Shown: positions 1 to 10,578, counted from the stretch's first letter. The stretch: DNA of 63,958 nucleotides from Planctomycetaceae bacterium (GCA_024642205.1 JAHEBQ010000035.1:1-63958), one strand, 5' to 3'. Made by a program: numbers and translations. Notes: a model not told the origin generated them from the sequence alone.

Positions 1-1436
1 TCACCCGTCGGCATTTGTTCCAACAAGCCGGGACCGGAATCGGTGCGCTGGCGTTGGCGACGCTTTTTCAGCAATCGGGGTATGGCGAAAATGTTCTGGC
101 CATCGACGATCGACCGGAAAACCCGCTGGCTCCCAGGCTGCCGCATTTTCCAGCCCGCGCCAAAAACGTGATCTATATTCACCTCGTCGGAGCACCGTCT
201 CATCTCGATTTGTTTGATTTCAAACCTGAATTACAGAAACGTAACGGAGAACTTTGTCCGGTCGAGTTTTTCGAAGGGAAGCAGCTGGCTTTCATCCGCA
301 AACAGCCATCACTGCTCGGAACGCCGGATAACAAAAAGTTTCGCTTTACCAGATCCGGCAAAAGCGGGATTGAGATTTCCAATTTGTTACCGCATCTTCA
401 GCAAGTCGCGGATGAAATCACATTGAACCGGTCGATGCACACCGATCAGTTCAATCATGCACCGGCACAGATGCTGATGTTGACCGGGTTTCAACGATTT
501 GGTCGACCCAGCATTGGGTCGTGGGCCAGTTATGGGCTGGGAAGCGAAAACCTGAATCTGCCGAGCTTCGTTGTGCTGATTACCGGACAGGTGCTCGGAG
601 CCGGGAACAGTGCCTGGGGCAGCGGTTTTCTTCCGACGGTTCACCAGGGCGTCGAATTCCGCAGTAAGGGTGATCCGGTCTTGTTTTTGTCCAACCCGGA
701 GGGGATCAATTCGATTTCGAGACAACGATCCATCGACGTCATCAACCGATTAAATCGCAGGCAGTTGGCCGACATTCAGGATCCGGAGATCGCGACGCGA
801 ATCAGCCAGTACGAACTGGCTTTCCGAATGCAGACTTCGGTCCCGGAATTGATGGACATCAACTCGGAATCGGAACAGACCCATCGAATGTACGGTACCG
901 AACCGGACAAAAGCTCGTTTGCCAACCATTGCCTGCTCGCCCGAAGACTGGTGGAGCGTGGTGTCAGGTTTGTTCAATTGTTCGATCAGGGTTGGGACAT
1001 GCATAACAGTGTTTCAAATCGTTTGCCCGCCAAATGCCAGCAAGTCGACCAGCCGATTGCGGCGTTAATCAAGGACCTGAAGCAACGGGGCTTGCTTGAT
1101 GAAACATTAGTGGTCTGGTCCTCTGAGTTTGGCCGGACGCCGATGGGGCAAACCGGCGACAGTCAGGGTAAAGAGGTAAATGTCGGTCGAGACCATCACA
1201 AGGAAGCTTTTACGACATGGATGGCAGGCGGTGGTGTAAAGAAAGGTTTCGTTTACGGCAAGACAGATGAACTTGGCTATGGAATTGTTGAGGATCCAAT
1301 GCATGTTCATGATTTCAATGCCACGATCATGCATTTGTTGGGAATTAACCACAAGGAATTGACGTTCAAATTTCAAGGCCGGCCCTATCGCTTGACCGAT
1401 GTCAAAGGAGACGTTGCCGAAAAGATCCTGGCGTAG
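1..1436 (+). CDS. DUF1501 family secreted protein (5' end outside window)
   Basis: The reading frame is open from the first codon of the window (base 3) to the TAG at 1434-1436, so the gene begins upstream. The first visible residues, [19 protein letters not shown], match the twin-arginine signal region usual for DUF1501 proteins, so only a few residues are probably missing. The body has family motifs: a [20 protein letters not shown] block near the start, FEGK/AF blocks, [23 protein letters not shown], and GRDHH. DUF1501 proteins have an alkaline-phosphatase-like fold and in planctomycetes usually sit beside DUF1549/DUF1553 genes; the partner would be upstream. Biochemical role is unproven. 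Export through Tat is inferred. Confidence 0.88.
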   Translation, partial: TRRHLFQQAGTGIGALALATLFQQSGYGENVLAIDDRPENPLAPRLPHFPARAKNVIYIHLVGAPSHLDLFDFKPELQKRNGELCPVEFFEGKQLAFIRKQPSLLGTPDNKKFRFTRSGKSGIEISNLLPHLQQVADEITLNRSMHTDQFNHAPAQMLMLTGFQRFGRPSIGSWASYGLGSENLNLPSFVVLITGQVLGAGNSAWGSGFLPTVHQGVEFRSKGDPVLFLSNPEGINSISRQRSIDVINRLNRRQLADIQDPEIATRISQYELAFRMQTSVPELMDINSESEQTHRMYGTEPDKSSFANHCLLARRLVERGVRFVQLFDQGWDMHNSVSNRLPAKCQQVDQPIAALIKDLKQRGLLDETLVVWSSEFGRTPMGQTGDSQGKEVNVGRDHHKEAFTTWMAGGGVKKGFVYGKTDELGYGIVEDPMHVHDFNATIMHLLGINHKELTFKFQGRPYRLTDVKGDVAEKILA

Positions 1437-1766
1437 GGATTCCGAAATCCGGCGGGACAAGCAAAGGGTTGGCTGCCAGAAAGACCGATAACCTGCGCAA
1501 TTGCATTCCGGAATTCTGCGCCACCCAAGCCGAATGATCCGTCTTGCGTGATTTGACCAAGTCCGCCGAAAATAACTCCGGATTGACTCCGCCGCAGATC
1601 CGATTGGAAAAAAGAGCCGGCATGACGTGGTCAATCACGAATGGATGGCGGTGTTCTATTCCTTCGGCTGGTTCAATGGCCTGAAGTCGGGTGATTACGT
1701 CCTGTGACCAATTCCTGAAACGCTCGGAACAGCACTCGGTCAGGGCGAACTCAAATAGATTGTCGT
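1402..1766 (-). other. Possible decayed ORF, unknown
   Basis: The minus strand stays open for about 120 codons here, partly overlapping the end of the DUF1501 gene. It reads protein-like (RFRNWSQDVITRL, HPFVIDHVMPALFSN) but has only a GTG at 1638 as a possible start, no clear ribosome site, and no family I recognise. The neighbouring minus frame also reads protein-like at 1440-1560, which would fit a frameshifted remnant. It may equally be a chance opening. Confidence 0.2.
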
Positions 1767-1846
1767 GCCGCGTTTCTTAATAACGTCGGTAGTGGTGCCG
1801 GCGTTCTCCAAATTGGTACCGATCGTCCCCCGGCGAGTCATGATCC

Positions 1847-2330
1847 ATGCCGTTTTCATTTTTTTTTCCGGTAACGCAAATCTTGATTTTTGCGGTGCTG
1901 GTAGCGCAGTCTGGAATCCGGTTTTGTCAGATCCTGGTGGCAGGTCAGGTCGTGTCACGGTTTGGTCTCTCGATCGAGATGATCATTTTGTCCCCGGTCT
2001 ATCTGTTCCGTTTTATTGTTCTGGACGCGACCAGCGCGTTCGTACTGATCGGCGTCGTCGAAGTTGCCTGTCCGATTGCGGTTTACGAAATGACGGCTCC
2101 CTCGCGAGAGGTCATTTTTTCCCTGGTCAGCCGTGACGCAAAATACAGATCCAAGAACTTCATGGATACGTTCGTGTTCCGGGGTTGCGATGCGCTGGCA
2201 GCGTTCATGCAATTGAAACAGCTCATCGTCCCGCTCCCGGCCGCCAGTCGGGTCATGGTTCCGGTCACCCTGATCTGTTTGGTGGTCGGTTGGACATTGG
2301 GCCAGCAACCGAATTCGCAAAATGACATCT
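1847..2330 (+). pseudogene. C-terminal remnant of an NTP/NDP-exchanger-like (MFS) transporter
   Basis: Frame 2 from 1847 carries hydrophobic segments and blocks close to the C-terminal third of NTP/NDP exchange (ATP/ADP translocase-like) transporters found in planctomycetes: GQVVSRFGLSIEMIIL, APSREVIFSLVSRDAKYRSK and KNFMDTFVFRGCDALAAF. In an intact member these follow nine or so membrane helices, which are absent: upstream frames carry stops and no matching sequence that I can see. After about 2330 the frame loses similarity. I read it as a truncated, inactive copy. The family assignment rests on recall of motifs, not on a search. Confidence 0.5.
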
Positions 2331-2543
2331 CGCCGAAACCGGAATCAACGATTTGGCTGGTGGTGTGCGAATCGGCACAGGTGCGAACGTCGTCAACTGG
2401 GTCATGTTATCCAAATAATCGATGATAACCGGTGGATGACAACCCGAAGGAATCGAGTCGTGTTGGCGCAATTCTTGCAGTCATATGACGTTCAAGCGAA
2501 TATTCATGACGGCTGCATCCAGTTCCAACAAAGGAGACTTTCG

Positions 2544-2939
2544 ATGGCAGACACCAAGCAGATTTCTGAAGTCGATGCGATACTTCAGATCATCTCCGAA
2601 AATGGTTCAATGGACTACATCGATGTTGTCAACGCCGTCAAGAAACGGTTTCGCCTCGATGTTTCATCGGCTCAGGTTGAGCAGGTCGTTCACGATTTGC
2701 TGAACAGGAAAACCAGGGTTCGGCCAGGTGCTCGCGTCAGTTTGGAAATGACAACCAAGCTACCGGACGACGTTGAACGGACGGACGCGGACAAGTCCGG
2801 ATCAACATCCATCCTGTCAGCTGAACTGTCCAGAGACGATTTGGCAAATGCATTGTCTTTTGCAAAATCCGTTGGCGGTTTAGCCAAGGCGAAACGGGTG
2901 CTTGAGGAATTGGAGGCGATCCTGATGGGTCGCGGCTGA
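2544..2939 (+). CDS. Small hypothetical protein, predicted winged-helix-like N-terminus
   Basis: The start is set by ATG at 2544, preceded by AAGGAG at 2531-2536; longer versions of the frame lack a ribosome site. The product is 131 residues. Residues 5-50 (ISEVDAILQIISENGSMDY, VVNAVKKRFRLDVS) have the helix pattern of a small winged-helix or SWIB-like fold; a polar linker follows, then a helix rich in Ala/Lys/Glu (GGLAKAKRVLEELEAI). There is no signal peptide or membrane segment. It is a lone plus-strand gene, convergent with the cytochrome-WD40 gene. The function is unknown; a DNA-binding or regulatory role is only a guess from the fold pattern. Confidence 0.7.
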   Translation: MADTKQISEVDAILQIISENGSMDYIDVVNAVKKRFRLDVSSAQVEQVVHDLLNRKTRVRPGARVSLEMTTKLPDDVERTDADKSGSTSILSAELSRDDLANALSFAKSVGGLAKAKRVLEELEAILMGRG

Positions 2940-3070
2940 TGGGCGGCGTTGGTTAATGGCCAGGACCATTCGGGTTGCCACCAGTCGAACGGGCTGGGTC
3001 GTGAATTCGACGCCATTGGTTTAAGAAAGGCCAGTTACGAAACGCTTGGTACAGGACGGTGACGACGTGA

Positions 3071-5344
3071 TCAAGCGCCTCGGAGTTTCATCATTTGTTG
3101 TTTGAGAGCCTCTGCTTTGGCGTCGACTTCTGCTTTTTGTCGGGCAGCTTCCTCGGCGACCGATTTGGCTTCCATTAGTTTCTGGTGGGCTGCGTCGACG
3201 GCCGCCTGTTTTTCCACCATCACCTGCTCAGTTGAATTGAGCTGTTCTTCTAACGCCTTCATTTCTGAAATGAACGAGATGTCGCTGGTCCAGCGCTGAA
3301 CCAACTCGGTCGCCTTTTGGACTTCCGCGAACGCGGCCGCTGCCAATTGCGTATCCGCCTGTAATTTCTCGGACATCGAATTCATGTCGCCCTGCAGTTT
3401 GGCAACTTGAGCGACGACCGCTTCCATTTCAGTTTTGGCGGCCTCCAACGATTTGCCCAGTTCATCCATTTGGGCTTTTGACGTATTTTTTTCCTGATCC
3501 GATTTGGCGACCAGTCCCTGAAGCTCAGTGACTCGCGCATCAATTTGTTTTATTTTCCCGTCAAGTAAAGTGACCGTCGATTTCAGTTCCGCATCGTCTG
3601 GCAACGAGTTGGATGCCCCTGTGGCTTTTTCAAAGGACTCTCTAAGCAGAGGCTTGGCTGTATTTTTCTGATCCATTTCGGTGCGCCAAATGACATGCTG
3701 TGCCTGAGTGGATTCAAACTGCTGTTTCGCCGCGTTAAACTGTGTTTCGGTCGCACTCATTTTGGATTGAATTTGAACCTGGGTTTGTTTCGCTTGCTCA
3801 AGCGCTTTCGCGATCTCGTTCAGGCCCGTTTGGGTTTGCGCAACCTGTTGGGCGAGCGGCGCGTGGGTCTGGTTTGCGACGGCAAGGTCCTGTTGTGAGG
3901 TCGCCAGCCGTTCGGCCAATCGCGGGGGATTGGTTGCCAGGTTACCAATCAACGCACCGTCGGCGGCATTCCAGACATTCAACTGGCCCGTCCAGTCGGC
4001 GGCAAGAACACGATTCGATTCGTCACAGAACGAAACCGCAACTGCCACGTCGGTGAGGCCGCCAAACTGCTTGATCATCGTACCGGCTTGATCCCAGACC
4101 TTTGCAACCTTGTCACGTCCACAGCTGACGATGTTACCCTCTCGCAGGAACTCGATTGAAGTTGTGCCACCGCCGTGGGCGCCCCAGGATTTGATCTGGC
4201 CACCGTTTTTCATCTCCCAGATGCGAATGGAACCGTCCTCGCTTGCGGAACACAGGACTTGACTGTCGGCACGCCAGCTGACTCCACTGATCGAACCTGT
4301 ATGGGCTTTGAGTGTAAAAACTTCGTTGCCGGAATCAGCTTCCCAGACATGGAGCCCGCCATTACGATCGCCCGTTGCCAGGAACTTGCCATCTGGACTG
4401 AATTCGACAGCTGTCACCCATTCAGTATGTTTCTTGATTTCCGCGATCACGCTCCCGTCCGCGGTTGCAAGAATCTTTACCAGCTTGTTGGGGCCTCCGA
4501 TCGCAATCAATTCATGGTTGGCACTGATGTCTGAGGCCAAAACGGCTTCCAACTCGTCGCCGACGGTCGTGATTCGCTCGCCAGTAATCGCACTGAACAA
4601 GACGGTCTTGCCATGGGCTCCATCGCGACCGCCTCCAGCCAGAAGCAACTGACCGTTTCGGCTGAATCGAAGGGAATGGGCGACGCCTTCTTCCATTGGC
4701 AGCACGCCGACCAGTTCCAAAGATTGAGTATTGTAAAGCAGGATCTGCTTCGGTGCGGACACTGCGACGATCGGTGCCCAAGGCGAAGTTGCGATGGCCA
4801 AAACGGAGGGCCGAGTGGTTTTGACAACCGGCTCGAGGGGCAAACGCAACGGCATCGGGGTGACTTCCGGACGAGTGGTTGGATTGTCACTCATCGCGAA
4901 GTTCAGTTTCGGTTTGGCTTTCGCAGCCGTGCTGCCTTTGTTTTCCAGTACACCCAGATCAATCCATTTTGCAATCATCTGAATTTCGGCGTCCGGAATT
5001 TTCGTGCCGCTGGGAGGCATTTCCGGAGAGTCTTCGTGTGTGATCAGTTTATAAAGGAAGCTCCCCGAAGCATTCTGCGGTTCAATGACCGCCCCGCTTC
5101 CTCCCCCCTGCATCAAGTTTGTGTAATTGGTGAGATCCAGATCGCCCTCTCGTTTCTGTCCGTTGTGACACGTCGAGCAGCGTTGAACAAAGATCGGTTT
5201 GACATGGTCGTCATACGTGATTTTTTCGGCGGGTGCTTCCTGTGCAGCGGCGAAGCCAGATAACAGCATCAGTACCATGCAGCCAAACGCCAAAAGCAGC
5301 ACACGGGAAACGGACGGTGACAATTTTTCCAATTGGCGATTCAT
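3071..5344 (-). CDS. Secreted c-type cytochrome / WD40 / coiled-coil protein
   Basis: The 757-residue product starts at ATG 5344, 20 bp after the preceding gene's stop. Residues 1-34 form a signal peptide ending AAAQ. A planctomycete cytochrome C (PSCyt1-like) domain follows with the haem motif CSTCH at 56-60 and a distal Met in the MPPSGTKIP segment. About seven WD40 blades occupy roughly 150-460 (for example HTEWVTAVEFSPDGKFLATG, HTGSISGVSW). The last 290 residues are a long Ala/Gln/Glu/Lys coiled coil. It closes a four-gene operon with DUF1501, PPC and DUF1549/1553 proteins. The likely location is the periplasm or paryphoplasm. Haem attachment is inferred from the motif; the redox partner is unknown. 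Confidence 0.9.
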   Translation of the reverse strand: MNRQLEKLSPSVSRVLLLAFGCMVLMLLSGFAAAQEAPAEKITYDDHVKPIFVQRCSTCHNGQKREGDLDLTNYTNLMQGGGSGAVIEPQNASGSFLYKLITHEDSPEMPPSGTKIPDAEIQMIAKWIDLGVLENKGSTAAKAKPKLNFAMSDNPTTRPEVTPMPLRLPLEPVVKTTRPSVLAIATSPWAPIVAVSAPKQILLYNTQSLELVGVLPMEEGVAHSLRFSRNGQLLLAGGGRDGAHGKTVLFSAITGERITTVGDELEAVLASDISANHELIAIGGPNKLVKILATADGSVIAEIKKHTEWVTAVEFSPDGKFLATGDRNGGLHVWEADSGNEVFTLKAHTGSISGVSWRADSQVLCSASEDGSIRIWEMKNGGQIKSWGAHGGGTTSIEFLREGNIVSCGRDKVAKVWDQAGTMIKQFGGLTDVAVAVSFCDESNRVLAADWTGQLNVWNAADGALIGNLATNPPRLAERLATSQQDLAVANQTHAPLAQQVAQTQTGLNEIAKALEQAKQTQVQIQSKMSATETQFNAAKQQFESTQAQHVIWRTEMDQKNTAKPLLRESFEKATGASNSLPDDAELKSTVTLLDGKIKQIDARVTELQGLVAKSDQEKNTSKAQMDELGKSLEAAKTEMEAVVAQVAKLQGDMNSMSEKLQADTQLAAAAFAEVQKATELVQRWTSDISFISEMKALEEQLNSTEQVMVEKQAAVDAAHQKLMEAKSVAEEAARQKAEVDAKAEALKQQMMKLRGA

Positions 5345-5364
5345 CGTAAATGGTTCAGCAGGAT

Positions 5365-7941
5365 TTAATGGTTGAAGACAAATTCGCGGGAATTCAAGAG
5401 AGCCCAAAACACGTCTTCGAGTGCTTGATTCTTGTTCTCCTGGGTCGCGAGTTCGGCAATGATGGCCGCCCGTTCCTGTTCAGTTGGCGGCCGCGACAGG
5501 CATCGTTGATACATCTCATCGAGAATCTGGTCGTTGGTTTTCTGCTCAGCAATCCAGCGTTCAATCAACTTGCCTTGTTTGATCTTGTCATTGACAGTCC
5601 CACCGTTGAGAAGGTGCAGAGCCTGGGAGAGACTTGGGTCCATGATCACTTCGCAAGAGCAGACGGTTTCCCGTTTTGCCCTGCCAAACGTCGTCAAGAA
5701 GTAATCAGACGTGTTTCCGTCAGCGATTTGGACGGCCCGGGAACCCAGCGGCAGGCCACGGAACTTGTTTTTTGTCTCGGTAATCTGGCTGATGACGTCC
5801 AATAGAACTTCGGCGCGGATTCGTCGGAGTGATGCATGAGAAAAATTCGTCAGGTCAGTTTCATTGGTGGCGTTGGTCTGGGTGCTCAGCTGATACGTTC
5901 GCGAGTTGCAAATGTCGCGGACCAGTTTCTTGAAGTCGTAATCGTATTCCTTGAACTTCTCTCCCAACTCTTCAAGTAATCCCGGGTTTACCGATGGATT
6001 ACTGACGCGCACGTCGTCAACTTCATCCACAATTCCCTTACCGAAAAAATGTGCCCACACAATATTGGAAAGGTTTTTGGCGAAATACGGGTTCTCTGGC
6101 GACGCGATCCATTCGGCCAGCACGGCGCGACGGTCCTTGCCCGCGGTATCCGGTTCAATGCCTCCCAGGAATTTAGGCTTCATGACCTGTCCGGTGACCG
6201 GATGTGTCGTTTCCCCGCCACCCCGATTAAACACGATCTGTTCGCGTGGATCTTCACCCGCTTTTCGGGCCACCTGCGCGAAGAATGCGACGAACCCGTA
6301 ATAGTCATTCATGGTCCAGCGATCGAAAGGATGGTTGTGGCACTGGGTGCATTGAATTCGCATTCCCAAAAAGACCTGGGCTACGTTTTCGGCGATTTTC
6401 AGGTTGTCCTGTTCATTTTGATAGTAGTTGGTCGCGGGAACGGAAAAGGTACCACCTTGTGCCGAGAGCAATTCCCTGACCATCTGGTTGACTGGAACGT
6501 TGTTGGCTATCCTGGCTTTCAACCAGTCGTAGTAAAGCAAAGTTGCCTTGTAGCTGACCTGGTTTGTGGAGCGGACTTGCAGCAATTCCGACCACTTCAT
6601 CACCCAGATCTCAACGAACTCTTTTCGGGCCAGCATTTCTTCAACGTATTTGGCCCGCTTGTCAGGGGCCGGATCCGCCATGAATTCGACAACTCGCTGG
6701 GGAGCTGGAACGATACCGCAGATGTCCAGAGATGCACGGCGGATAAACTCGGCATCCGAGCACAATTCGGATGGTTGAATCCGCAGATTGCGAAGTTTCT
6801 CGTTGATTCGCGCGTCGATGTAGTTGTTTTCAGGGATCTCGAGCCAGCTGAATTCAAGGTCCTTGGGTAGAACCATGAAATTAGCTCCAACCGTATGCGT
6901 ATCGAACCGGCACATCACAAAGGCTTCGCCCCGATTTTTTGCGGTGACCATTCCGTCCTGGGAAACGATCGCCGAATTGTCGTTATTGGTTGAAAAGTAA
7001 GCCAGCGAGGTCACATCGCGATCCGAGCCATCTTCGTATTTCGCACGAACGGTCAGGCGTTGAGTTGTGTCAGGCCCGTTTAGAACGGCCGATTTCGGGT
7101 ACAGTTCAATCCCGATGACTTTTTGAACCGGGCCTTCATCAAACGCAGCGCCGGCTTCCAGCCAATTCAGCAACGTATCGTAGTATTCGGATCCCGGTTT
7201 GAATCGTTCGCCTCCCGTGTGGGGCACGGCCGCGGTGGATTTGTTCATCAGGAGACATTCGGTTGGAATCGCGAGATTGATACGGCGCCCCGGCATCTCG
7301 CGGGTCAAACGATCGTAATCGCCCTTGGGGTCAAAACCATAAAGTGACAATCGAAAACCGTCTTTGCCGCGAGCTGCCCCGTGACAGCTTCCCGAGTTAC
7401 AGCCGGACTTGGAAAATACGGGCATCACATCGTTGGTAAAGCTGAGCGGTGGGTTGGCGCCGGCATTGGCAATTTTGACAGGTATATCGACAGTAAAATT
7501 CTCAAGCGTCACCTTGAGACTGGTTTCGCCATCGGCGACGGGCGCAAACGTCTGGCCCTCTTGCTGGATCAGGTCGGACGCCGCTACGGTGGTTTGAATC
7601 TGGTCAGTGACGTCGACGGTAATGCCATTGGAATAGACCAACTGGGCGACGATCGACTGGCGGTCGCGAACATTGGAAAGCTGAATGTCTGCAGGAAAGA
7701 CGTCCAGTTTTACGGGCGTCGCGTTGGCAACAACCGGTAGGGGTGAGCCCGTGGGTGCAGGGACTTCAACATCAGCCACCGGATTCACCGGACTGGGTGC
7801 GGCGATGATGGACGCCGTGGCAACTTCGGCATCAGGCTTTTCGTCGTCACCAGATGCAAGCCGGGGTGCGGGTGCGAAACACAGTGCCAATCCCGCGATC
7901 ATCGCGAGGACAGCGCCATTAGATTTCAGGGAATGATGCAT
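5365..7941 (-). CDS. DUF1549/DUF1553 planctomycete cytochrome-like protein
   Basis: The product is 858 residues with a signal peptide at about 1-30. Residues 75-160 and 280-360 resemble bacterial Ig-like (BIG2) domains (for example DRDVTSLAYFSTNNDNSAIVS). Between them is a cytochrome-like segment with CNSGSCHG, a CX4CH motif at 181-187. DUF1549 spans about 370-580 and includes a canonical CTQCH at 531-535 followed by NHPFDRW. DUF1553 spans about 610-850, with SNPSVNPGLLEELGEKF and HASLRRIRAEVLLD typical of the family. Such proteins are abundant in planctomycetes, usually paired with DUF1501 proteins as here. Their activity is not established. It lies 43 bp after the PPC gene and 20 bp before the cytochrome-WD40 gene, so it is probably co-transcribed. 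Confidence 0.92.
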   Translation of the reverse strand: MHHSLKSNGAVLAMIAGLALCFAPAPRLASGDDEKPDAEVATASIIAAPSPVNPVADVEVPAPTGSPLPVVANATPVKLDVFPADIQLSNVRDRQSIVAQLVYSNGITVDVTDQIQTTVAASDLIQQEGQTFAPVADGETSLKVTLENFTVDIPVKIANAGANPPLSFTNDVMPVFSKSGCNSGSCHGAARGKDGFRLSLYGFDPKGDYDRLTREMPGRRINLAIPTECLLMNKSTAAVPHTGGERFKPGSEYYDTLLNWLEAGAAFDEGPVQKVIGIELYPKSAVLNGPDTTQRLTVRAKYEDGSDRDVTSLAYFSTNNDNSAIVSQDGMVTAKNRGEAFVMCRFDTHTVGANFMVLPKDLEFSWLEIPENNYIDARINEKLRNLRIQPSELCSDAEFIRRASLDICGIVPAPQRVVEFMADPAPDKRAKYVEEMLARKEFVEIWVMKWSELLQVRSTNQVSYKATLLYYDWLKARIANNVPVNQMVRELLSAQGGTFSVPATNYYQNEQDNLKIAENVAQVFLGMRIQCTQCHNHPFDRWTMNDYYGFVAFFAQVARKAGEDPREQIVFNRGGGETTHPVTGQVMKPKFLGGIEPDTAGKDRRAVLAEWIASPENPYFAKNLSNIVWAHFFGKGIVDEVDDVRVSNPSVNPGLLEELGEKFKEYDYDFKKLVRDICNSRTYQLSTQTNATNETDLTNFSHASLRRIRAEVLLDVISQITETKNKFRGLPLGSRAVQIADGNTSDYFLTTFGRAKRETVCSCEVIMDPSLSQALHLLNGGTVNDKIKQGKLIERWIAEQKTNDQILDEMYQRCLSRPPTEQERAAIIAELATQENKNQALEDVFWALLNSREFVFNH

Positions 7942-7984
7942 GGGTCAATCGATCAAAAAATTAATTCGTCGGAAACGAACATGG

Positions 7985-10528
7985 TCAATTCGGGTTCGGT
8001 AATGCTTCGGCGCCGAGTACTGGATTGGCAACAGCCGATGTTTCTGTGGTTGATGTGACGGGCGGCTTGGGCGGTTTCGGCTTGTTGATCTGCAGTAGCG
8101 CGTTGCCAGCCCGGGAAATTATGGGCTCCCCGTTTTGTGTAATGGTAATACGGCAAAACAGTCCGCCATGTTTTCCAATAGGGCTTTTCTCATTCGTTTG
8201 GACGTTAAAGACCAGTTCTTGCGTGTCCTTGGTGAATTTCTTGGGAGAGTCAATCATGATTTCTGCCGGGATACCCAAGATCTCGGCGGTTGCTTCACCT
8301 TCGAACGGCTTCAGCTGATTCAGTTTGCAAATCATCTGCGTCGACTCTCCGGGTTCGATGCTCATCCGGGTGATCTCCGTGGTTACAAACGGCTCGGCTA
8401 TCTCCAGCTCAGCCAGTTGGGAAGACGACCAGGCTGGTCCTTTGAAATTGGAAGTTCCAATAACGTACATGGGCCACTTTCCGACTTGAGCGCTTCCATT
8501 GGCGTTCAGAGGGTAGGCCGCCTCCGATTGACCTTTGGGCATCACGACCTGGTACGTCGTGCCGACGCCCGGTGAGCGGAAAGGAAACTGCAAGTTGATT
8601 TGTTCATCGAACCCCTCGTCACGATGGGCGATGATCTTGACCGACATTTCCCCGTCACGAACCATTGGGACCGAGGGCTGAACGATCTCCAGTTTGAAGG
8701 GGAGTTTTTCGATAACGGCAAACGCGAGTTTGTCGACCGTGCAAGCATAGTACACAGCGTTGTTAGGCGGCCCCAAGACGAAATCGGCGGAATTTGAAAA
8801 ACTCCCGGTGATACTCCGGGTTTCATCCAGCTTGTACTGTCCACGGAAATCAACCAGTGCCCCGCCCAAAGGCGCGGCCTCGTCCGCTTCAAACACGACG
8901 GGCATTTCGTTAAGGTTGCTGTTCATCGGTTGTGCGATGAGTTTGATCCCGGGTGGCAAGTTGTCCCCCAGCAAATTGATTTCACCGCCAAAATTTTTCC
9001 GGGTCGCCGACATCAACACGGCAAATCTGCCCCCTTGGGGAACCGCGATTGTTTGACGCTGTTGCGAATAACGGTCGATTCGGTTGATACCCAGGGTCAA
9101 TGCGGGTTCGGCGGATGTCAGTTCAAGCCGATAGACAAAATCGGGTTGGCCGCGGCGCAAATGGTCGTAGACACGCACATAATAGTCGCCATCGGCAGGC
9201 GCCTGAAATCGAATGTAACTGTCTGGGCGCCTGGCATCGTCATCCCCCACCAGGTGCTTTTTGCTGCCATCGAAAATGTTGATCACTGCGTCCAGCCCAG
9301 ATCCAATCCGTCTGGAATAGCACTCGACGTCCCAGACCTGTCCCTGTTTCGCCGTAAATTTGAAGTAGTCGATATCACCTGGTTCACTAATCACGCCATT
9401 GATTGCAACCGGGAGCGTCAACGGTGTCATTTCTTCAAAATTATTGTTGGGCTCGATTTCGAGATGATTCTCAAGGTCCGTCAATCGAAACGGCATCGGA
9501 GTTGGAGAAACGCCACTTTCATCCGCATAAAAAATGCCTCCCCGAAAGCCCTCTACTTCGGGTAGATCGACGTCTTTCGAAACTGCTCGAATCGTTTCCC
9601 CCTCGGTATAGGCGTCAATGAACTGAAGCGTCGTTTTGTCACCCGGTTTTCCTCCGGCTGGATAAACCGCTGCCGGCCGGGGGAAGTTGCCAACATGAAG
9701 CCGATATTGGCTGTTGCCATTACCTACAAACGATGATTCTCGAATCGTGATAAAGTACTCCCCGTCTTCCGGGAGGAGTACCGAAAAAAAACTGTCCTGT
9801 TTCGTCAGTGGAGTATCGTCCGAGACCGCGATTTCAAAACGATTCTTGTCCAGGAGGGCGATGGCGGGATCAAACAGGAACCCAAGTCGAATGGCTTCGA
9901 CTTCGACCGAGACGCGATCCCCTTTTTTGCCTTCGATGCAGAAATAATCGATGTCTTCGTTGTCCACGATTCCCGTGACCGTAACATTCATATCGATCTT
10001 CTGGGACTCGCTCAGTTCGTTGTTGGGCTCCGTCTCCGCGACTTCCGGAAGGCGACCGACGAACACCGAGCGGTAATCGGAAATGCCATTCCTGGTTCGA
10101 ACCTGTGCGACATGTTCGCCGACGCGGCAGTCAGCCGCAACGTTTACCTTGACATTGATGTTATTGGCGTCGATCGGCTCGATCGAAACAACGGTGATTC
10201 CGCTGTCGTAAAAGAAAATCTCCTCGGCATCGTTGAGTCGTTCGCCGGAAAACTTCAACGTGTACTCGCCATCCAGCTTGACTCCCCGGGGCGTAATCGA
10301 ATTCAACCGGGGTGTTGATGCGACCGCTGACGATGGCAGCCACATCGCGCATAGCATGGCCAGCAAAATCCAACAGATAACCGGATTTGCTCCAGGGCAT
10401 GCTGAAAGGAGGTTGTAATCCGTTTCTCGATGCACGGGACGTAATCTGCAACCTGCGCCCAGGAGCGAGGCGAGCGAGCCACGCGAACGTGCCGAGACAG
10501 AGGATCTCGGTCCAGATTCGTCAATCAT
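7985..10528 (-). CDS. Secreted protein with two PPC (pre-peptidase C-terminal) domains
   Basis: ATG 10528 is preceded by AGGA at proper distance, giving 847 residues with an unusually long N-terminus before a hydrophobic segment at about 50-72 (ICWILLAMLCAMWLPSSAVAS) that serves as signal peptide. An IPT/TIG-like strand block follows, then two PPC domains opened by ETEPNNELSESQKI and EIEPNNNFEEMTPL, each with the GDIDYFKF / NEDIDYFCI signature. The rest is beta-rich with no catalytic motif visible. PPC domains are secreted beta-sandwiches, often ligand- or protein-binding. It sits between DUF1501 (50 bp upstream) and DUF1549/DUF1553, a recurrent planctomycete arrangement. A binding or scaffold role in that complex is inferred. 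Confidence 0.88.
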   Translation of the reverse strand: MIDESGPRSSVSARSRGSLASLLGAGCRLRPVHRETDYNLLSACPGANPVICWILLAMLCAMWLPSSAVASTPRLNSITPRGVKLDGEYTLKFSGERLNDAEEIFFYDSGITVVSIEPIDANNINVKVNVAADCRVGEHVAQVRTRNGISDYRSVFVGRLPEVAETEPNNELSESQKIDMNVTVTGIVDNEDIDYFCIEGKKGDRVSVEVEAIRLGFLFDPAIALLDKNRFEIAVSDDTPLTKQDSFFSVLLPEDGEYFITIRESSFVGNGNSQYRLHVGNFPRPAAVYPAGGKPGDKTTLQFIDAYTEGETIRAVSKDVDLPEVEGFRGGIFYADESGVSPTPMPFRLTDLENHLEIEPNNNFEEMTPLTLPVAINGVISEPGDIDYFKFTAKQGQVWDVECYSRRIGSGLDAVINIFDGSKKHLVGDDDARRPDSYIRFQAPADGDYYVRVYDHLRRGQPDFVYRLELTSAEPALTLGINRIDRYSQQRQTIAVPQGGRFAVLMSATRKNFGGEINLLGDNLPPGIKLIAQPMNSNLNEMPVVFEADEAAPLGGALVDFRGQYKLDETRSITGSFSNSADFVLGPPNNAVYYACTVDKLAFAVIEKLPFKLEIVQPSVPMVRDGEMSVKIIAHRDEGFDEQINLQFPFRSPGVGTTYQVVMPKGQSEAAYPLNANGSAQVGKWPMYVIGTSNFKGPAWSSSQLAELEIAEPFVTTEITRMSIEPGESTQMICKLNQLKPFEGEATAEILGIPAEIMIDSPKKFTKDTQELVFNVQTNEKSPIGKHGGLFCRITITQNGEPIISRAGNALLQINKPKPPKPPVTSTTETSAVANPVLGAEALPNPN

Positions 10529-10578
10529 TTTGAATCCTGCTTTGCGGGAAGTGGAAGCCTAGGATGCGGATCAGGAGC

